A program made the position numbers and the translations under genes. A DNA stretch of 64,000 bases from Jiella pacifica. GTDB taxonomy: Bacteria > Pseudomonadota > Alphaproteobacteria > Rhizobiales > Rhizobiaceae. This document shows positions 34,067 to 44,629 of the stretch, piece after piece. The DNA is taken from positions 62,001 to 126,000 of the forward strand of contig NZ_JAAAMG010000010.1 of the NCBI RefSeq assembly GCF_010500815.1, read 5' to 3'. Within the stretch, counting starts at the first letter, position 1. Each line of letters starts with the position of its first letter. Below the pieces are notes generated by a model. That model worked only from the letters and a program-made list of their open reading frames with translations. It searched no databases and had not been told where the DNA came from.

Positions 34067-34639
34067 TCAAACGAGCGGCGAAACGCCGACGAGCCAGCGA
34101 TGCAGGCCGGCGACGAATGCCGCCGAGACGACAAGGCCGGCAACCACCGCCAGGACGTCGCCCTTGGCCCGCGGCCGCTCCGCCAGAACCGGAGCATGGC
34201 GCCCGAGGGAGTTCAGATAGTCGACGACCGCCCAGACGAAGAAGGACCCGAACAGCACGACGTCGGCGGTGCCGCCATTGGCGATGACATGGGCGAACGC
34301 CCAGACGGCGACCCCCAGCACCATCGGATGGCGGACGGTTTTCTTGATATGCCCCGCCGGCACATAGGCCGCGGCGGCGAGGATGAAGGATATCGGCACG
34401 AGGACGAGCGCCAGATGCCCGGCACCGGCGAAGGGATCGTAGAGGACGCCCTGTCCGGCCCGCGCCCAGCCGTAGCCATAGACGACGAGGACGAGGCCGA
34501 TCAGCGAGAGGAGCGAGTAGGCGCCCTTGAAGCGCCCCTCGCCGAGCCGCCGCACCATCGCCCTGTAGCCGGTCTCGGAGACGATGCGGAAGGAATGGAT
34601 GCCTAGAAAGATGAAAAGTCCGATGATCAAAGTGGTCAT
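34067..34639 (-). CDS. NnrU-family membrane protein
   Basis: A 190-residue protein with five or six membrane helices and the NnrU features GIHSFRIV near the start, FKGAYSLLSLIGLVLVVYGYG, and HIKKTVRHPMVLGVAVWAFAHVIANGG. The last is the His-containing helix shared with isoprenylcysteine-methyltransferase-like proteins. NnrU was named from denitrification clusters, but most family members, including this one, are not near nitrite or nitric oxide reductases; the role may concern carotenoid isomerisation or other lipid chemistry. ATG 34639 has GAGGG upstream. Divergent from the MAPEG gene. Confidence 0.85.
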   Translation of the reverse strand: MTTLIIGLFIFLGIHSFRIVSETGYRAMVRRLGEGRFKGAYSLLSLIGLVLVVYGYGWARAGQGVLYDPFAGAGHLALVLVPISFILAAAAYVPAGHIKKTVRHPMVLGVAVWAFAHVIANGGTADVVLFGSFFVWAVVDYLNSLGRHAPVLAERPRAKGDVLAVVAGLVVSAAFVAGLHRWLVGVSPLV

Positions 34640-34788
34640 TCTGCCCTCGCCCCATCCGGCGCTGCGACGCGCGGGCCGACTGCCGGTTCGCGGCGCGCAA
34701 CTTCGCCGTGACCTTTGCCTCAGCACGTTACACGGATAATACGTCTGCGGCGCCCGGAACGACGCGTCACCGCGCAACGAAGGATGAA

Positions 34789-35205
34789 ATGATCATGAAT
34801 GCCGCAGGAATTGCCGCCGTCGCGATCTATGCCGGGCTGAACGGCGCCGTGCTCTTCTGGCTCGCCGTCCAGACCGGCCGGATCCGCCAGCGCGAAAAGG
34901 TTTTCATGGGCGACGGTGGAAATCCGCGGATGATCCGGGTCATGCGCGGCCACGCCAACGCCATCGAGTTCATTCCGATCACGCTGATCGCAATGACGCT
35001 CGCGGCCCTTCTCGGCACCTCGGCGCCGATCATCCACGTCCTCGGCATCCTGCTTACCGTCGGCCGGGTTCTCCATGGGCTGCACTTCGCCGCCGCCGAC
35101 GCGCCGATGTGGCAGCGCATGGCCGGCACCGGGCTGTCGTTCCTGGCGATGGCAGGGGCGTCTCTCGCGGCGATCGTGTCGGGGGTCATGGTGCTGGGAG
35201 GGTAA
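34789..35205 (+). CDS. MAPEG-family membrane protein
   Basis: A 138-residue four-helix inner-membrane protein. The family pattern is NAAGIAAVAIYAGLNGAVLFWLAVQTGRIRQREKVFMGDGGNPRMIRVMRGHANAIEFIPI, where R-x-x-R-A/G-H-x-N-x-x-E-x-x-P is the glutathione-binding signature of MAPEG proteins (glutathione transferases and eicosanoid enzymes in animals). Bacterial substrates are mostly unknown. Start ATG 34789 or 34795; AAGGA at 34780 fits 34795 better by spacing. Convergent with the oxidoreductase gene. Confidence 0.85.
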   Translation: MIMNAAGIAAVAIYAGLNGAVLFWLAVQTGRIRQREKVFMGDGGNPRMIRVMRGHANAIEFIPITLIAMTLAALLGTSAPIIHVLGILLTVGRVLHGLHFAAADAPMWQRMAGTGLSFLAMAGASLAAIVSGVMVLGG

Positions 35206-35293
35206 GGCGGGGTAGCCGCCGGCGGCCGGAGCCAGAAACTGCGCCATCTTCTGTTTGGCCCAACTCCGGCTCAGGAGCCAGCCCCCGCATCAC

Positions 35294-37399
35294 CTATGCC
35301 CGCAACCAAACCCGGTTGTCGTGAAACGCCGCTCCGCCGAAGGGGGCGACCGGGTCGGCGCCGGTGAGGACGTTGATGCCCTCGCCGTCGAGGAAGTCCC
35401 CGTTCGCCCACAAGCCCTCATGGACGAGGACGCCGGGCTTCACCGTGTCGGTCACCTTCAGAGTGAGCCGCACCTCGCCGCGCGGATTGCCGATCGACAC
35501 GACGGCGCCGTCCTGCAGGCCCTCGCGCACGGCATCCTCGGGGTGGATCATCAGCGCCGGCCCGCCTTCCCGCTGCCGCGAGCCGCCGGTTTCGGCGAAG
35601 GTGGAGTTGAGGAACTGGCGCGCCGGCGACGTCGCCAGCCGGTAGGGATGGGCAGCATCCGCCGTCTCGATCAGCTCGACATGGTCCGGAAAGACCGGCA
35701 GCGCGGCATGCGGGCCCTGTGGCCCGAGGCTTTCGGGCGGGCGGTTCGGCGCCATCGAGCCCGTCCAGTCGGGCTTGAAGCGGAATTTTCCGTCCGGCCA
35801 GGCGAAGCCTGACAGGAAATGCGCCGTCTCGAAATCCGGCTGCTTGTCGATCCAGCGGCCGGCCTTCAGCGCGTCGTATCCGCCGACGTGGCCCCCGGCC
35901 TTCAGCATGTTGTCGATCAGCTGGCGCTCGGTCAGGCCGAAGCCGGCATGGCGGGAGACGCCGAGGCGCCTCGCCAGTTCCTCGACCACAAAATGATTGG
36001 TGCGGACCGTTGCCGGCGGGTCGACGAGCTTCGGGCCGAGCACGATGTGGTTCTGGCCGCCACCGCGATAGATGTCGTCATGTTCGAGGAACATCGTCGC
36101 GGGGATGACGAGATCGGCGAGCTTCGCCGTGTCGGTCATGAACTGCTCGTGGACGGCGACGAAAAGATCGTCGCGCATCAGCCCCCGATTCACCAGCCGC
36201 TGCTCCGGGCAGACATTGGCCGGATTGGTGTTCTGGATCAGCATCGCGGTCACCGGCGGGCCGCCCGACAGGGCCTCGCGGTCGCCGGTCAGCACCGCGC
36301 CGATGCGCGACTGGTCGAGATGGCGGACCGACGGGTCGCGATAGGCCGAGCCCATGATCTCCGACTTGTCGAGACCGAAGATGTCGGAGTTGGAATGGAA
36401 CGCCCCGCCGCCCTCGTGGCGCCAGTTGCCGTAGACCGCCGGCACGCTCATCGCCGCGTGCATGGCGACAGCGCCGTTGCGCTGCCGGGTGAAGCCGTAG
36501 CCGAGGCGGAAGAAGGTCTTCGGCGTCCGCCCGATCAGCGCGGCGAAGGCCTCGATCTCCTCGGCGGGCAGGCCAGTGATCGACGCAGCCCATTCCGGCG
36601 TGCGCGAGGCCAGATGCGCCTCCAGCCCCGCCGGATCGTCGGTGTATCGGGCGAGATAGTCGCGGTCCGCCTTGCCGTCCCGGAACGCCACATGCATCAG
36701 CGCGCAGGCGAGCGCCGCGTCGGTGCCGGGGCGAAGCTTCAAAGCCAGATCGGCCTGCTTCATCGTGGCGTTGTCGTAGATGTCGACGACGACGATCTTC
36801 GCCCCGCGCTCCTTCCGGGCCTTGGCCGCATGGGTCATGACGTTGACCTGGGTCGCCACCGCATTGGTGCCCCAGATCACCACGCAATCCGACTTGGCGA
36901 TCTCGCGCGGATCGGCGCCGCGCATCGCGCCGGCGCCCGCGAACCAGCCGGTCCAGGCCATGTTGGTGCAGATGGAATCGAACTGGCCCGAATAGCGCTT
37001 GGCGTGGCGCAGCCGGTGGATGCCGTCGCGCTGCACGAGGCCCATCGTGCCGGCATATTGATAGGGCCAGACGGCCTCCGACCCGTGTGCGATCTCGGCC
37101 GCAAGGAACTTCTCGGCAATCAGGTCGAGCGCGTCGTCCCATTCGATCTCGCGCCACTCGCCAGCGCCCTTTTCGCCAATACGCTGAAGCGGTTTCAGCA
37201 GTCTCTTCGCGTGATGGATGCGCTCGGCGTAGCGCGCCACCTTGGCGCAGATGACGCCGGCCGTATAGTCGTTGTCCTCGGCGCCGCGCAGGCGGCCGAT
37301 CTCGCCGTTGTCGAGGATCTCGACGTCGAGGGCGCAGGTCGACGGGCAATCGTGGGGACAGGCACTGTGGCCGATGGCGATGGGAAGCGGCTTGTTCAT
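35294..37399 (-). CDS. Molybdopterin oxidoreductase, DMSO-reductase/BisC family
   Basis: A 701-residue molybdenum enzyme. The N-terminal Fe-S motif CPHDCPSTCALDVEI-...-GVICAKVARY gives four Cys for a [4Fe-4S] cluster. The MGD-binding core includes VVIWGTNAVATQVNVM and MLIQNTNPANVCPEQRLV, and the C-terminal MopB_CT domain has RLATSPARQFLNSTFAE and GDGAVVSIGNPRGEVRL-like strands. No Tat or Sec signal is visible, so it is probably cytoplasmic, as in BisC/YoaE-like or assimilatory enzymes. It stands alone, without electron-transfer subunits. Substrate unknown. Confidence 0.88.
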   Translation of the reverse strand: MNKPLPIAIGHSACPHDCPSTCALDVEILDNGEIGRLRGAEDNDYTAGVICAKVARYAERIHHAKRLLKPLQRIGEKGAGEWREIEWDDALDLIAEKFLAAEIAHGSEAVWPYQYAGTMGLVQRDGIHRLRHAKRYSGQFDSICTNMAWTGWFAGAGAMRGADPREIAKSDCVVIWGTNAVATQVNVMTHAAKARKERGAKIVVVDIYDNATMKQADLALKLRPGTDAALACALMHVAFRDGKADRDYLARYTDDPAGLEAHLASRTPEWAASITGLPAEEIEAFAALIGRTPKTFFRLGYGFTRQRNGAVAMHAAMSVPAVYGNWRHEGGGAFHSNSDIFGLDKSEIMGSAYRDPSVRHLDQSRIGAVLTGDREALSGGPPVTAMLIQNTNPANVCPEQRLVNRGLMRDDLFVAVHEQFMTDTAKLADLVIPATMFLEHDDIYRGGGQNHIVLGPKLVDPPATVRTNHFVVEELARRLGVSRHAGFGLTERQLIDNMLKAGGHVGGYDALKAGRWIDKQPDFETAHFLSGFAWPDGKFRFKPDWTGSMAPNRPPESLGPQGPHAALPVFPDHVELIETADAAHPYRLATSPARQFLNSTFAETGGSRQREGGPALMIHPEDAVREGLQDGAVVSIGNPRGEVRLTLKVTDTVKPGVLVHEGLWANGDFLDGEGINVLTGADPVAPFGGAAFHDNRVWLRA

Positions 37400-37578
37400 C
37401 GCGCCACTTTAGCGACATTCGTTGCAGCGCGACAGAACCGGATTGTGGCCGGGACAACTGCGTGTGTCTCGGCGGCACTACATTGCGGTCGCCCACAGAC
37501 CGATGTCCGGCCGCGACGGAGACCGGACGCCCGGCATCGTCGATGTCCGACGTTTGCTCGCGTCGACGTCTCTTGGTC

Positions 37579-39438
37579 TCAGGACCAGAGAGCGACCTTC
37601 ATCGCTTCCCCACGCCCGCGGATCGGAACGACCTCCCACCGAGCCGGCAGCTCGACGCCAGCGGTGTCCGCGACGTCCCACAAGGCCGCGGAGATGACGA
37701 TGTCGGCGTGCTGCGCCTTGCCGACCTCCATCAGACGGCTGGCGACGTTGACGCTGTCGCCGGTGGCGGTGATGTGCTGGGCGTCGTCGTGGCCGAGCCG
37801 GGAGAGGACGACCGGACCGTAATGGGCGCCCAGCCGGACGCCCTGGAGCGCGGTCTCGGTTCGGCTTTCGGCGATCCAGCGGCGCACCGCCGCGATCACC
37901 CCGAGGCTGGCGCGAACCGCATTGGTGGCATCCTGCGGGCTCGGCTCGGGCAGGCCGAAGACCACCATGGCGCCATCGCCCATGAAGCTGAGGACCACGC
38001 CGCCCCGCGGCAACAACTCCTCGACGACGAGGCTGTGGAACTCCTTCAGGAGGTCCCGACTGCGCGCCGCGCCGAGCCGCTCGCTCATGCCGGTAAAACC
38101 GGCGAGATCGACGAAGAGAACCGCGACGTCCCGTTCCTCCGGAACCGTCAGATAATCCGGATTGCGGGCGATGTGCTCGGCCAGCGCCTGCGGTTGAAAA
38201 CGCCGCAGCGCCGCCTCGGCCGCCGCCAGCCTGCGTGAAATCTGCCGGTCCCGCCGAAGCCGCAGGAGGGCGGCGAGCGCGGCGGGCGGCACGACGGCGA
38301 CGATCGGCAGGATTGCGGCCAGCCAATAACCGCTCGTGATGGCGAGGAACGTCGCGCCCAGCCAGGCGACCAGGGCACCGAGCGAAGCGACGAGCGCGAT
38401 CGGCAGGGGCAACAGGGCTACCGCCGCAACAGACAGAAGCGTCAGCGAGACGGCTGCCACCGCGTCGATCCGCCGGACGGCGCCGTCGCGGATCAGCTGG
38501 GTGCCGTCGACGAGGTTGGCCGCCGCCGTCGCCAGGACTTCCACGCCCGGCATCTGCGGATCGAAGGGGGTGGCGAAGTTGTCGCCGATCGCCGTCGCCG
38601 TCACGCCGAGGAAGACCAGCCGCCCGTCGAGACGTTCGTCCGCCTCGCCGCCGAGAAGACCCGATGCGCTGACGGTCGTGATCGCCCCGGTCGGACCGTA
38701 GAAACGGATTGGCAGGTGCCAACCGATGTCGAGCCGCCGCGTCGTCTCGCCGAGCTGGAGGGTGTCACCCGCCAGAGACGGCGGGATCTCGACGCCGAGC
38801 CCGGCCGCAGTCAGGACGATCGAAGGCTGAGGACCAGTCGGGGTCACGACGACGAGGGGCATCTGGCGCGGCGTCCCGCCGGCATCCGTCGCGACGTTGA
38901 CGAGGCCGACCTTCGCGCTCGCGGCGAAAACCGCCGCCGGCGCCAGGACGTCCTTCGCCACCGGGACGAGGGAGGAAAGGCTCTTGTCGAAGCTCGCGGC
39001 GGCGGCGATCACCGACGGCAGACGCGCCAGAGCCTCGGCCAGCGCCGCGTCTTTCGGGTCTGCGGCCGCGCCTTTGGCGAAGAGCATGTCGATGGCGATG
39101 GCCTTCGCCCCGCTCGCGGCGATGGTGTCGACGATCCGCGCCAACCGGTCACGCGCCAACGGATAGCCGGCCTCCGCCGCAACGGTCGCGTCGTCGATGG
39201 CGACGATGGCGATCCCGTCCGGCGGCGCCAGCGGCCCGGCCGCGATCACCCGCCAGTCGAGCGCCGCCGCCTCGATGCGGTCGACGACGCTTCCGGTGCC
39301 TTGAAGATGCATCCGCGCGAGAAAGCCGCTCCACCCGAGGGCGAGGATCATCAGCGCGGCGGTCGAGAGCCAGGGCAGCCGGTATGTCCAACGGCTCGGC
39401 CGCCGCGGTATCGATCGCGGCGAAACAGGCGGCTTCAC
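37579..39438 (-). CDS. CHASE2-domain adenylate/guanylate cyclase
   Basis: About 619 residues. After one membrane helix (LPWLSTAALMILALGWSGF) comes a periplasmic CHASE2 sensor with its GIAIVAIDDATVAAEAGYPLARDRLARIVD start and GRLVFLGVTATAIGDNFATPFDPQMPGVEV end. Three membrane helices follow, then a class III cyclase domain (DVAVLFVDLAGFTGMSERLG with the first metal Asp; FMGDGAMVVFG with the second). It would make cAMP in response to an envelope signal. No ATG is available; GTG 39438 is my choice, with GTG 39456 and TTG 39540 as alternatives. The FecR gene immediately upstream is a standard partner. Confidence 0.86.
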   Translation of the reverse strand: MKPPVSPRSIPRRPSRWTYRLPWLSTAALMILALGWSGFLARMHLQGTGSVVDRIEAAALDWRVIAAGPLAPPDGIAIVAIDDATVAAEAGYPLARDRLARIVDTIAASGAKAIAIDMLFAKGAAADPKDAALAEALARLPSVIAAAASFDKSLSSLVPVAKDVLAPAAVFAASAKVGLVNVATDAGGTPRQMPLVVVTPTGPQPSIVLTAAGLGVEIPPSLAGDTLQLGETTRRLDIGWHLPIRFYGPTGAITTVSASGLLGGEADERLDGRLVFLGVTATAIGDNFATPFDPQMPGVEVLATAAANLVDGTQLIRDGAVRRIDAVAAVSLTLLSVAAVALLPLPIALVASLGALVAWLGATFLAITSGYWLAAILPIVAVVPPAALAALLRLRRDRQISRRLAAAEAALRRFQPQALAEHIARNPDYLTVPEERDVAVLFVDLAGFTGMSERLGAARSRDLLKEFHSLVVEELLPRGGVVLSFMGDGAMVVFGLPEPSPQDATNAVRASLGVIAAVRRWIAESRTETALQGVRLGAHYGPVVLSRLGHDDAQHITATGDSVNVASRLMEVGKAQHADIVISAALWDVADTAGVELPARWEVVPIRGRGEAMKVALWS

Positions 39439-39529
39439 GCCGCACCGATCGGGCACGCCACGCCGCGTCGCACGACCGTCGTTGCCAAGCGCCGGCGACA
39501 GAACAGCTCCGCCATGGCCACCCGCTTCG

Positions 39530-40087
39530 TCACCGGCCAAAGCGGGCCAGCAGCGCCCTCACCCGCGGCTGCGGCCACGCCCGGACGACGAGCGGCTCGC
39601 CGGGGCTGACGTCGACGCCCTCGCCGGGCCCGAGCAGCACGGCGGCGGAGCCTTCGCGGCGGGCGACCTCGACCCGCCCTTCGACGACGAAGACGGAGGT
39701 GACGCCGGCCCCGACGTCGACGGCAAAGCGCGTTCCGCGCACTGTGGCGATCGCGTGCGGGGTCAGCACCTGGAAGGAATCGCGTGGCGACACCTCGATG
39801 AGGATGGCCCGCCCCTCGAGATCGACCCCACTCTGCGGAGCCTGGGCGGTCAGCGCCGCGGCGGCCTCCTGTTCGATCACGAGGCCATTGCCGCAATCGA
39901 GCACCTGACGCGGCGGATCGTCGAGGCTGGCCGCCGCGCAGCCGGGCAAGGTCTGCGCCCGCGCCTCTCCCGGCAGAAGCGTGAGCGGCACCGTCATGAC
40001 GAGCACCGCCGCCATGACGACGGCCCGAGCGGTGGCTCGCGCTGCCACCCGGCAGCGGGAGGCACGCCTCGTGACGACCTTGTCCAT
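39530..40087 (-). CDS. Secreted FecR-domain protein, partner of the cyclase
   Basis: A 185-residue exported protein. Signal peptide AVVMAAVLVMTVPLTLLPGEARA is followed by a FecR domain: ILIEVSPRDSFQVLTPHAIATVRGTRFAVDVGAGVTSVFVVEGRVEVARR. Freestanding periplasmic FecR proteins next to CHASE2 cyclases are common, and the pair probably forms one sensory unit, unlike the FecR of iron signalling, which spans the membrane. It also has a small Cys pair (LPGCAAA...LDCGNG). ATG 40087 follows GAGATGAGG. Co-directional with and just upstream of the cyclase gene. Confidence 0.82.
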   Translation of the reverse strand: MDKVVTRRASRCRVAARATARAVVMAAVLVMTVPLTLLPGEARAQTLPGCAAASLDDPPRQVLDCGNGLVIEQEAAAALTAQAPQSGVDLEGRAILIEVSPRDSFQVLTPHAIATVRGTRFAVDVGAGVTSVFVVEGRVEVARREGSAAVLLGPGEGVDVSPGEPLVVRAWPQPRVRALLARFGR

Positions 40088-40403
40088 TACCTCATCTCCC
40101 TTTCCGGTGGAGCTCGCCATCAATCTTGCCGCGCTTCACCGGGGCCGGCGGAGCGCCTTCCGATCGCACGCTTCGAGGGCCCTCGGCAGTGACCTGCGAC
40201 ACAGGAGCGTCACGCAGATGGCCAACGAAGCGCCTCGATATCCGCGCGCCAGTTCCTCTCCTTCGCTTACAGTGCAACGTTTTCTTAGCGGCTGGAAGTC
40301 ATGATTGCCCCGCGGCGGCCGCAGACGTTACGGCGGCGGCTGAACGAGAGCGTTCGCGCGGCCTTGATCGTCGGCCGGCGGCGCCGAAGCCGGCGCGGGT
40401 CAG
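40088..40403. other. Divergent promoter region, FecR and sugar transferase
   Basis: 316 bases between divergent genes with no supported ORF. The imperfect dyad CTGCGACACAGGA...GTCACGCAG near 40193-40217 has a similar relative (TCCTGCGTCACAG) near 42008, downstream of the sugar transferase. An AT-rich patch near 40270-40290 may hold the rightward promoter. Confidence 0.35.
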
Positions 40404-41942
<1,539 letters not shown>

Positions 41943-42112
41943 GCCCACGGCCCGCCTCCACCTCCATGCCCCCGCGGCCACGGGCCGCGCCGCGACGTCG
42001 CAAGTGTCCTGCGTCACAGCCCATGGAGCCGGTCTCGTGCTTCCACTTCTCCCGAAGTCTTCGCTGATCACGGCGGCCATCCGGCCCCCGGCGAAGACCG
42101 GGAGGAGACGAG

Positions 42113-42313
42113 ATGGACCGCCGCCGCACCCACACGCACCGGATCTTTCTGGCGGTATTCCTCCTCGCCCAGACGACCGGCTTCAACGGCGAAGGCGCCA
42201 GCGGCGCGCGGCGGGCGATCGAGATCCTCGCCGGCCAGAAATCCGACGCGCTCATCCCGCCGCTGCAGGCCGCCGTTTCGGCGAACGGCGATACCATCGC
42301 GGATGTCGACTGA
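42113..42313 (+). CDS. Possible small secreted protein (66 aa)
   Basis: A short frame whose main support is an excellent ribosome-binding site, GGAGGAG at 42101-42107, five bases before ATG 42113. The peptide begins with a basic stretch then a hydrophobic segment (IFLAVFLLAQTTGF), like a signal peptide or membrane anchor, and ends in about 35 polar residues. No family recognised. It lies after the sugar transferase gene in the same direction and convergent with dusA. Could be chance. Confidence 0.4.
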   Translation: MDRRRTHTHRIFLAVFLLAQTTGFNGEGASGARRAIEILAGQKSDALIPPLQAAVSANGDTIADVD

Positions 42314-42403
42314 GCCCGGCATTCCGCGGCCATCAGGCCCTTGCCGTCCACCCCCGGCTCGCTACGGCTGGCCGGACGTTCTCCCCGCCGGTCGAAGGCC
42401 GGT

Positions 42404-43447
42404 TCAGGCTGCCGCGCTGGCCGGCTCCAGCCGAACGTGCCCGAAAGCCTCGCGGATGAGGTCCGGCGACGCCCCTGGCCGGCTCGCCCCCTCGGAGAGG
42501 ACCTGACGCCAGCGCCGCGCCCCCGGGCGGCCGGAAAACAGCCCCGTCATGTGCCGGGCGACTTTGCCGACCTTGCCGCCGGCGGCGACGTGCCGGGCAG
42601 TGTAGGCGACCATCGCCTCGATCAAGGCGCCGTAATCGAATTCGCTCTCGACCTCGTCGTAGAACGCCGCGTCGACCCCGATCAGAATGTCCGGCGTCTG
42701 ATAGGCCGCGCGCCCGAGCATGACGCCGTTCAGATCCTGGGCCTCGCCCAGCGCCCGATCGAGCGTCTTCAGCCCACCATTGAGCCCGACGAACATCGGC
42801 CCCAGCCGCGCCTTCAAGCGGTGGACGCGGTCGTAGTCGAGCGGTGGAATTTCGCGGTTCTCCTTCGGGCTAAGGCCGTCCAGCCAGGCTTTTCGCGCGT
42901 GCACCCAGAGACCTGCGACGCCCGCCGAAACGGCGGCGTCGGCCAGTGCGTCGAGCGCTTCTTCGATGTCCTGCTCGTCAACGCCGAGCCGGCACTTCAC
43001 CGTGACCGGCGTTTCGCCGGCCGCTCCGACCATCGCGGCGAGGCATTCGCCGACGAGCGCCGGATCGCGCATCAAGCAGGCACCGAAGGTGCCGGACTGC
43101 ACCCGGTCCGACGGGCAGCCGACATTGAGGTTGATCTCGTCATAGCCGAAATCGCGGGCGAGCCGTATCGCGCGATCAAGCTTGTCGGGGTTCGATCCGC
43201 CGAGCTGCAGCGCCACCGGATGCTCGGTTGCGTCATGTCCCAGCAGCCTCTCGAGATCGCCATGGAGCACCGCCTCGTCGACGATCATCTCGGTGAAGAG
43301 CTTGGCCCGTCGGGTCAACTGGCGATGAAAGAACCGGCAATGCCGGTCCGTCCAATCGATCATCGGCGCAATGGCGAAGCGCGAACTCTCTCGAAACGGC
43401 ATGTTCTCGGACACGGGAAAACTCGATTGGGATAGGGACTGCGACAT
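42404..43447 (-). CDS. dusA: tRNA-dihydrouridine(20/20a) synthase DusA
   Basis: A 347-residue FMN enzyme reducing uridine to dihydrouridine in the tRNA D-loop. Motifs: FAIAPMIDWTDRHCRFFHR (FMN site and DusA-type WTDRHCR), the catalytic Cys in NLNVGCPSDRVQSGTFGACLM, VTVKCRLGVDEQD, GLWVHARKAWLDGLSPKENREIPPLDY and the FMN phosphate site in GVMLGRAAYQTP. DusA rather than DusB/C is indicated by WTDRHCR and the KAWLxGLSPKENR segment. Start ATG 43447; ATG 43402, nearer the conserved core, is possible, and neither has a strong ribosome-binding site. Confidence 0.94.
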   Translation of the reverse strand: MSQSLSQSSFPVSENMPFRESSRFAIAPMIDWTDRHCRFFHRQLTRRAKLFTEMIVDEAVLHGDLERLLGHDATEHPVALQLGGSNPDKLDRAIRLARDFGYDEINLNVGCPSDRVQSGTFGACLMRDPALVGECLAAMVGAAGETPVTVKCRLGVDEQDIEEALDALADAAVSAGVAGLWVHARKAWLDGLSPKENREIPPLDYDRVHRLKARLGPMFVGLNGGLKTLDRALGEAQDLNGVMLGRAAYQTPDILIGVDAAFYDEVESEFDYGALIEAMVAYTARHVAAGGKVGKVARHMTGLFSGRPGARRWRQVLSEGASRPGASPDLIREAFGHVRLEPASAAA

Positions 43448-43920
43448 GGCTTCGTCCGGATGGCGTCGAGCGGACGGCGCGTCTTCACGCGTCCCGACCA
43501 TTCCAGCGCGGTGCCGGACCTATCGCGGAAACAGGACGCGATGCGCAAGCCAAAGGTGGGTTTTCAGGCCTTCCGTTCCAAGGTCGTTTCGGACCCAGGG
43601 CGGACGGAAAGCTCTCCTGCGAAGGCAGATCGATCCGACGCGGGCGAAGGATGCGAGGCGATACGCCCATCCTCGCCCAGCAGTTCAACGGCGGCAGGTC
43701 TACCGAGACCGCGTCGATCGAGCGAGGGCACGACCGCTCATGAGCGCGAGATGGGGCGAGCCGCTCACTGTGCACATTGCCCTCCTTTCCCCGAAAAGCC
43801 AGGGCGCGTTTGCCTCGCTTTTGTCTAGCGCTCGCCGAAAAGAACGGCTATCGGTTCGAGGTCGTCGATTCAGCCACCCTCGCCAGGCCAGATCAGTGTC
43901 ATGGGACGGGCGAGCGCGAC
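43448..43920. other. Gap between dusA and tRNA-Ile2
   Basis: 473 bases with no supported gene. Several short frames cross it, but none has a ribosome-binding site or recognisable product. A weak GGATG/CATCC stem lies near 43648-43672. It must hold the promoters for dusA and the tRNA. Confidence 0.4.
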
Positions 43921-43996
43921 GGGCCTGTAGCTCAATGGTTAGAGCCGGCGGCTCATAACCGCTTGGTTGGGGGTTCGAGTCCCTCCGGGCCCACCA
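43921..43996 (+). tRNA. tRNA-Ile2 (anticodon CAT, lysidine type)
   Basis: Complete cloverleaf: acceptor GGGCCTG with CGGGCCC, D-arm AGCTCAATGGTTAGAGC, anticodon stem GGCGG/CCGCT with loop CTCATAA, variable loop ending TTGGTT, T-loop TTCGAGT, encoded CCA. The GGCGG stem and TTGGTT variable region match tRNA-Ile2 (CAU converted by TilS to read AUA) better than elongator tRNA-Met, whose stem is usually ATCAC-like. Isoacceptor call is by recalled resemblance. Confidence 0.9.
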
Positions 43997-44009
43997 TTTT
44001 CCTTGCAAG

Positions 44010-44037
44010 TCATTGCAGACAACTCATTGCAGACAAC
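44010..44037. repeat. Tandem duplication of a 14-bp unit after the tRNA
   Basis: TCATTGCAGACAAC occurs twice head to tail, starting 13 bases after the tRNA 3' end, and is flanked by TTGCAAG and ATTGCAATGG. Short tandem copies just behind a tRNA are typical traces of site-specific insertion, but no integrase or second tRNA fragment is visible. Confidence 0.75.
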
Positions 44038-44410
44038 GGATTGCAATGGACATTTCGGACTGGACACAGGCCGAAGTGCATGACGACGAATCGGTATCCC
44101 TGCCAGCTGATATGGCTGCATGCCCGACGCTCCCGCTCCCCCCCGCATTTGTCGTCGGGCCTGGCCGGCGCGCTGACACTCCTTGGGCACCACTTCTGCG
44201 GAGAATAGCAGCAGATGTCAGCTTATGTTGACTGTGTTGTGTCAATATCATTTGGCAATCCGATAGTAGTCGCCGAACATTATTCCCAATGATGAAATAT
44301 CATCGGTGACTCTGTTGCCAGGGGTCGGTCTCGATGATCTAATGACCGGACGGTGGCGCCGGAGCGCGCCGCACGGGCGTCTTTCCCATATCCATTGGAC
44401 TGGTGTCACC
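44038..44410. other. AT-richer gap after tRNA-Ile2
   Basis: No supported gene. Around 44205-44310 the sequence is clearly richer in A/T than the rest of the window and contains TTGAC-N8-GTCAA (44228-44245) and the small hairpin GATGA-AATA-TCATC (44291-44304). The composition fits a regulatory or foreign segment. Confidence 0.45.
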
Positions 44411-44419
44411 GTGGACAAG

Positions 44420-44629
44420 ATGATCGCCGAGCTCAACATCGAGAACTTCCGACGCCAGTTGGGCGGCGAAGAAGATCCGATCAAACGCGCGACCCTCCGA
44501 CGCTTGATCGTCGAGGAAGAGAGACATCTCGCAGCGATCGTTCAGGACGAGCGAATTCAGCGTGGCAGGTGCCCTGGCGCTGCATCGAGTGTTTCCGGAG
44601 GGCTCTCTCCGCGGCACGACAAGACGTGA
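44420..44629 (+). CDS. Small helical protein of a rhizobial hypothetical family
   Basis: About 69 residues: MIAELNIENFRRQLGGEEDPIKRATLRRLIVEEERHLAAI. The pattern N-I-x-x-F-x-x-x-L-x-x-E-x-D-x-x-K/R-R-x-x-L-x-x-L-x-x-E-E-x-x-x-L recurs in short hypothetical proteins of Rhizobiales and predicts a two-helix hairpin; no function is known. Start may be ATG 44420 or GTG 44411; no strong ribosome-binding site. The last 25 residues do not fit the family and may be a run-on. Confidence 0.55.
   Translation: MIAELNIENFRRQLGGEEDPIKRATLRRLIVEEERHLAAIVQDERIQRGRCPGAASSVSGGLSPRHDKT

Noticed and set aside
35819-37822. 667-residue plus-strand frame
   Set aside because: Antisense to the molybdopterin enzyme, whose Fe-S and cofactor motifs are intact.
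39435-39896. 153-residue minus-strand frame overlapping the cyclase start
   Set aside because: Arg-rich shadow of the FecR gene with no family features; the region upstream of the cyclase start contains no separate gene.
44228-44245. TTGAC-N8-GTCAA as an anaerobox
   Set aside because: The spacer between the halves is too long; FNR/FixK sites need TTGA-N6-TCAA.
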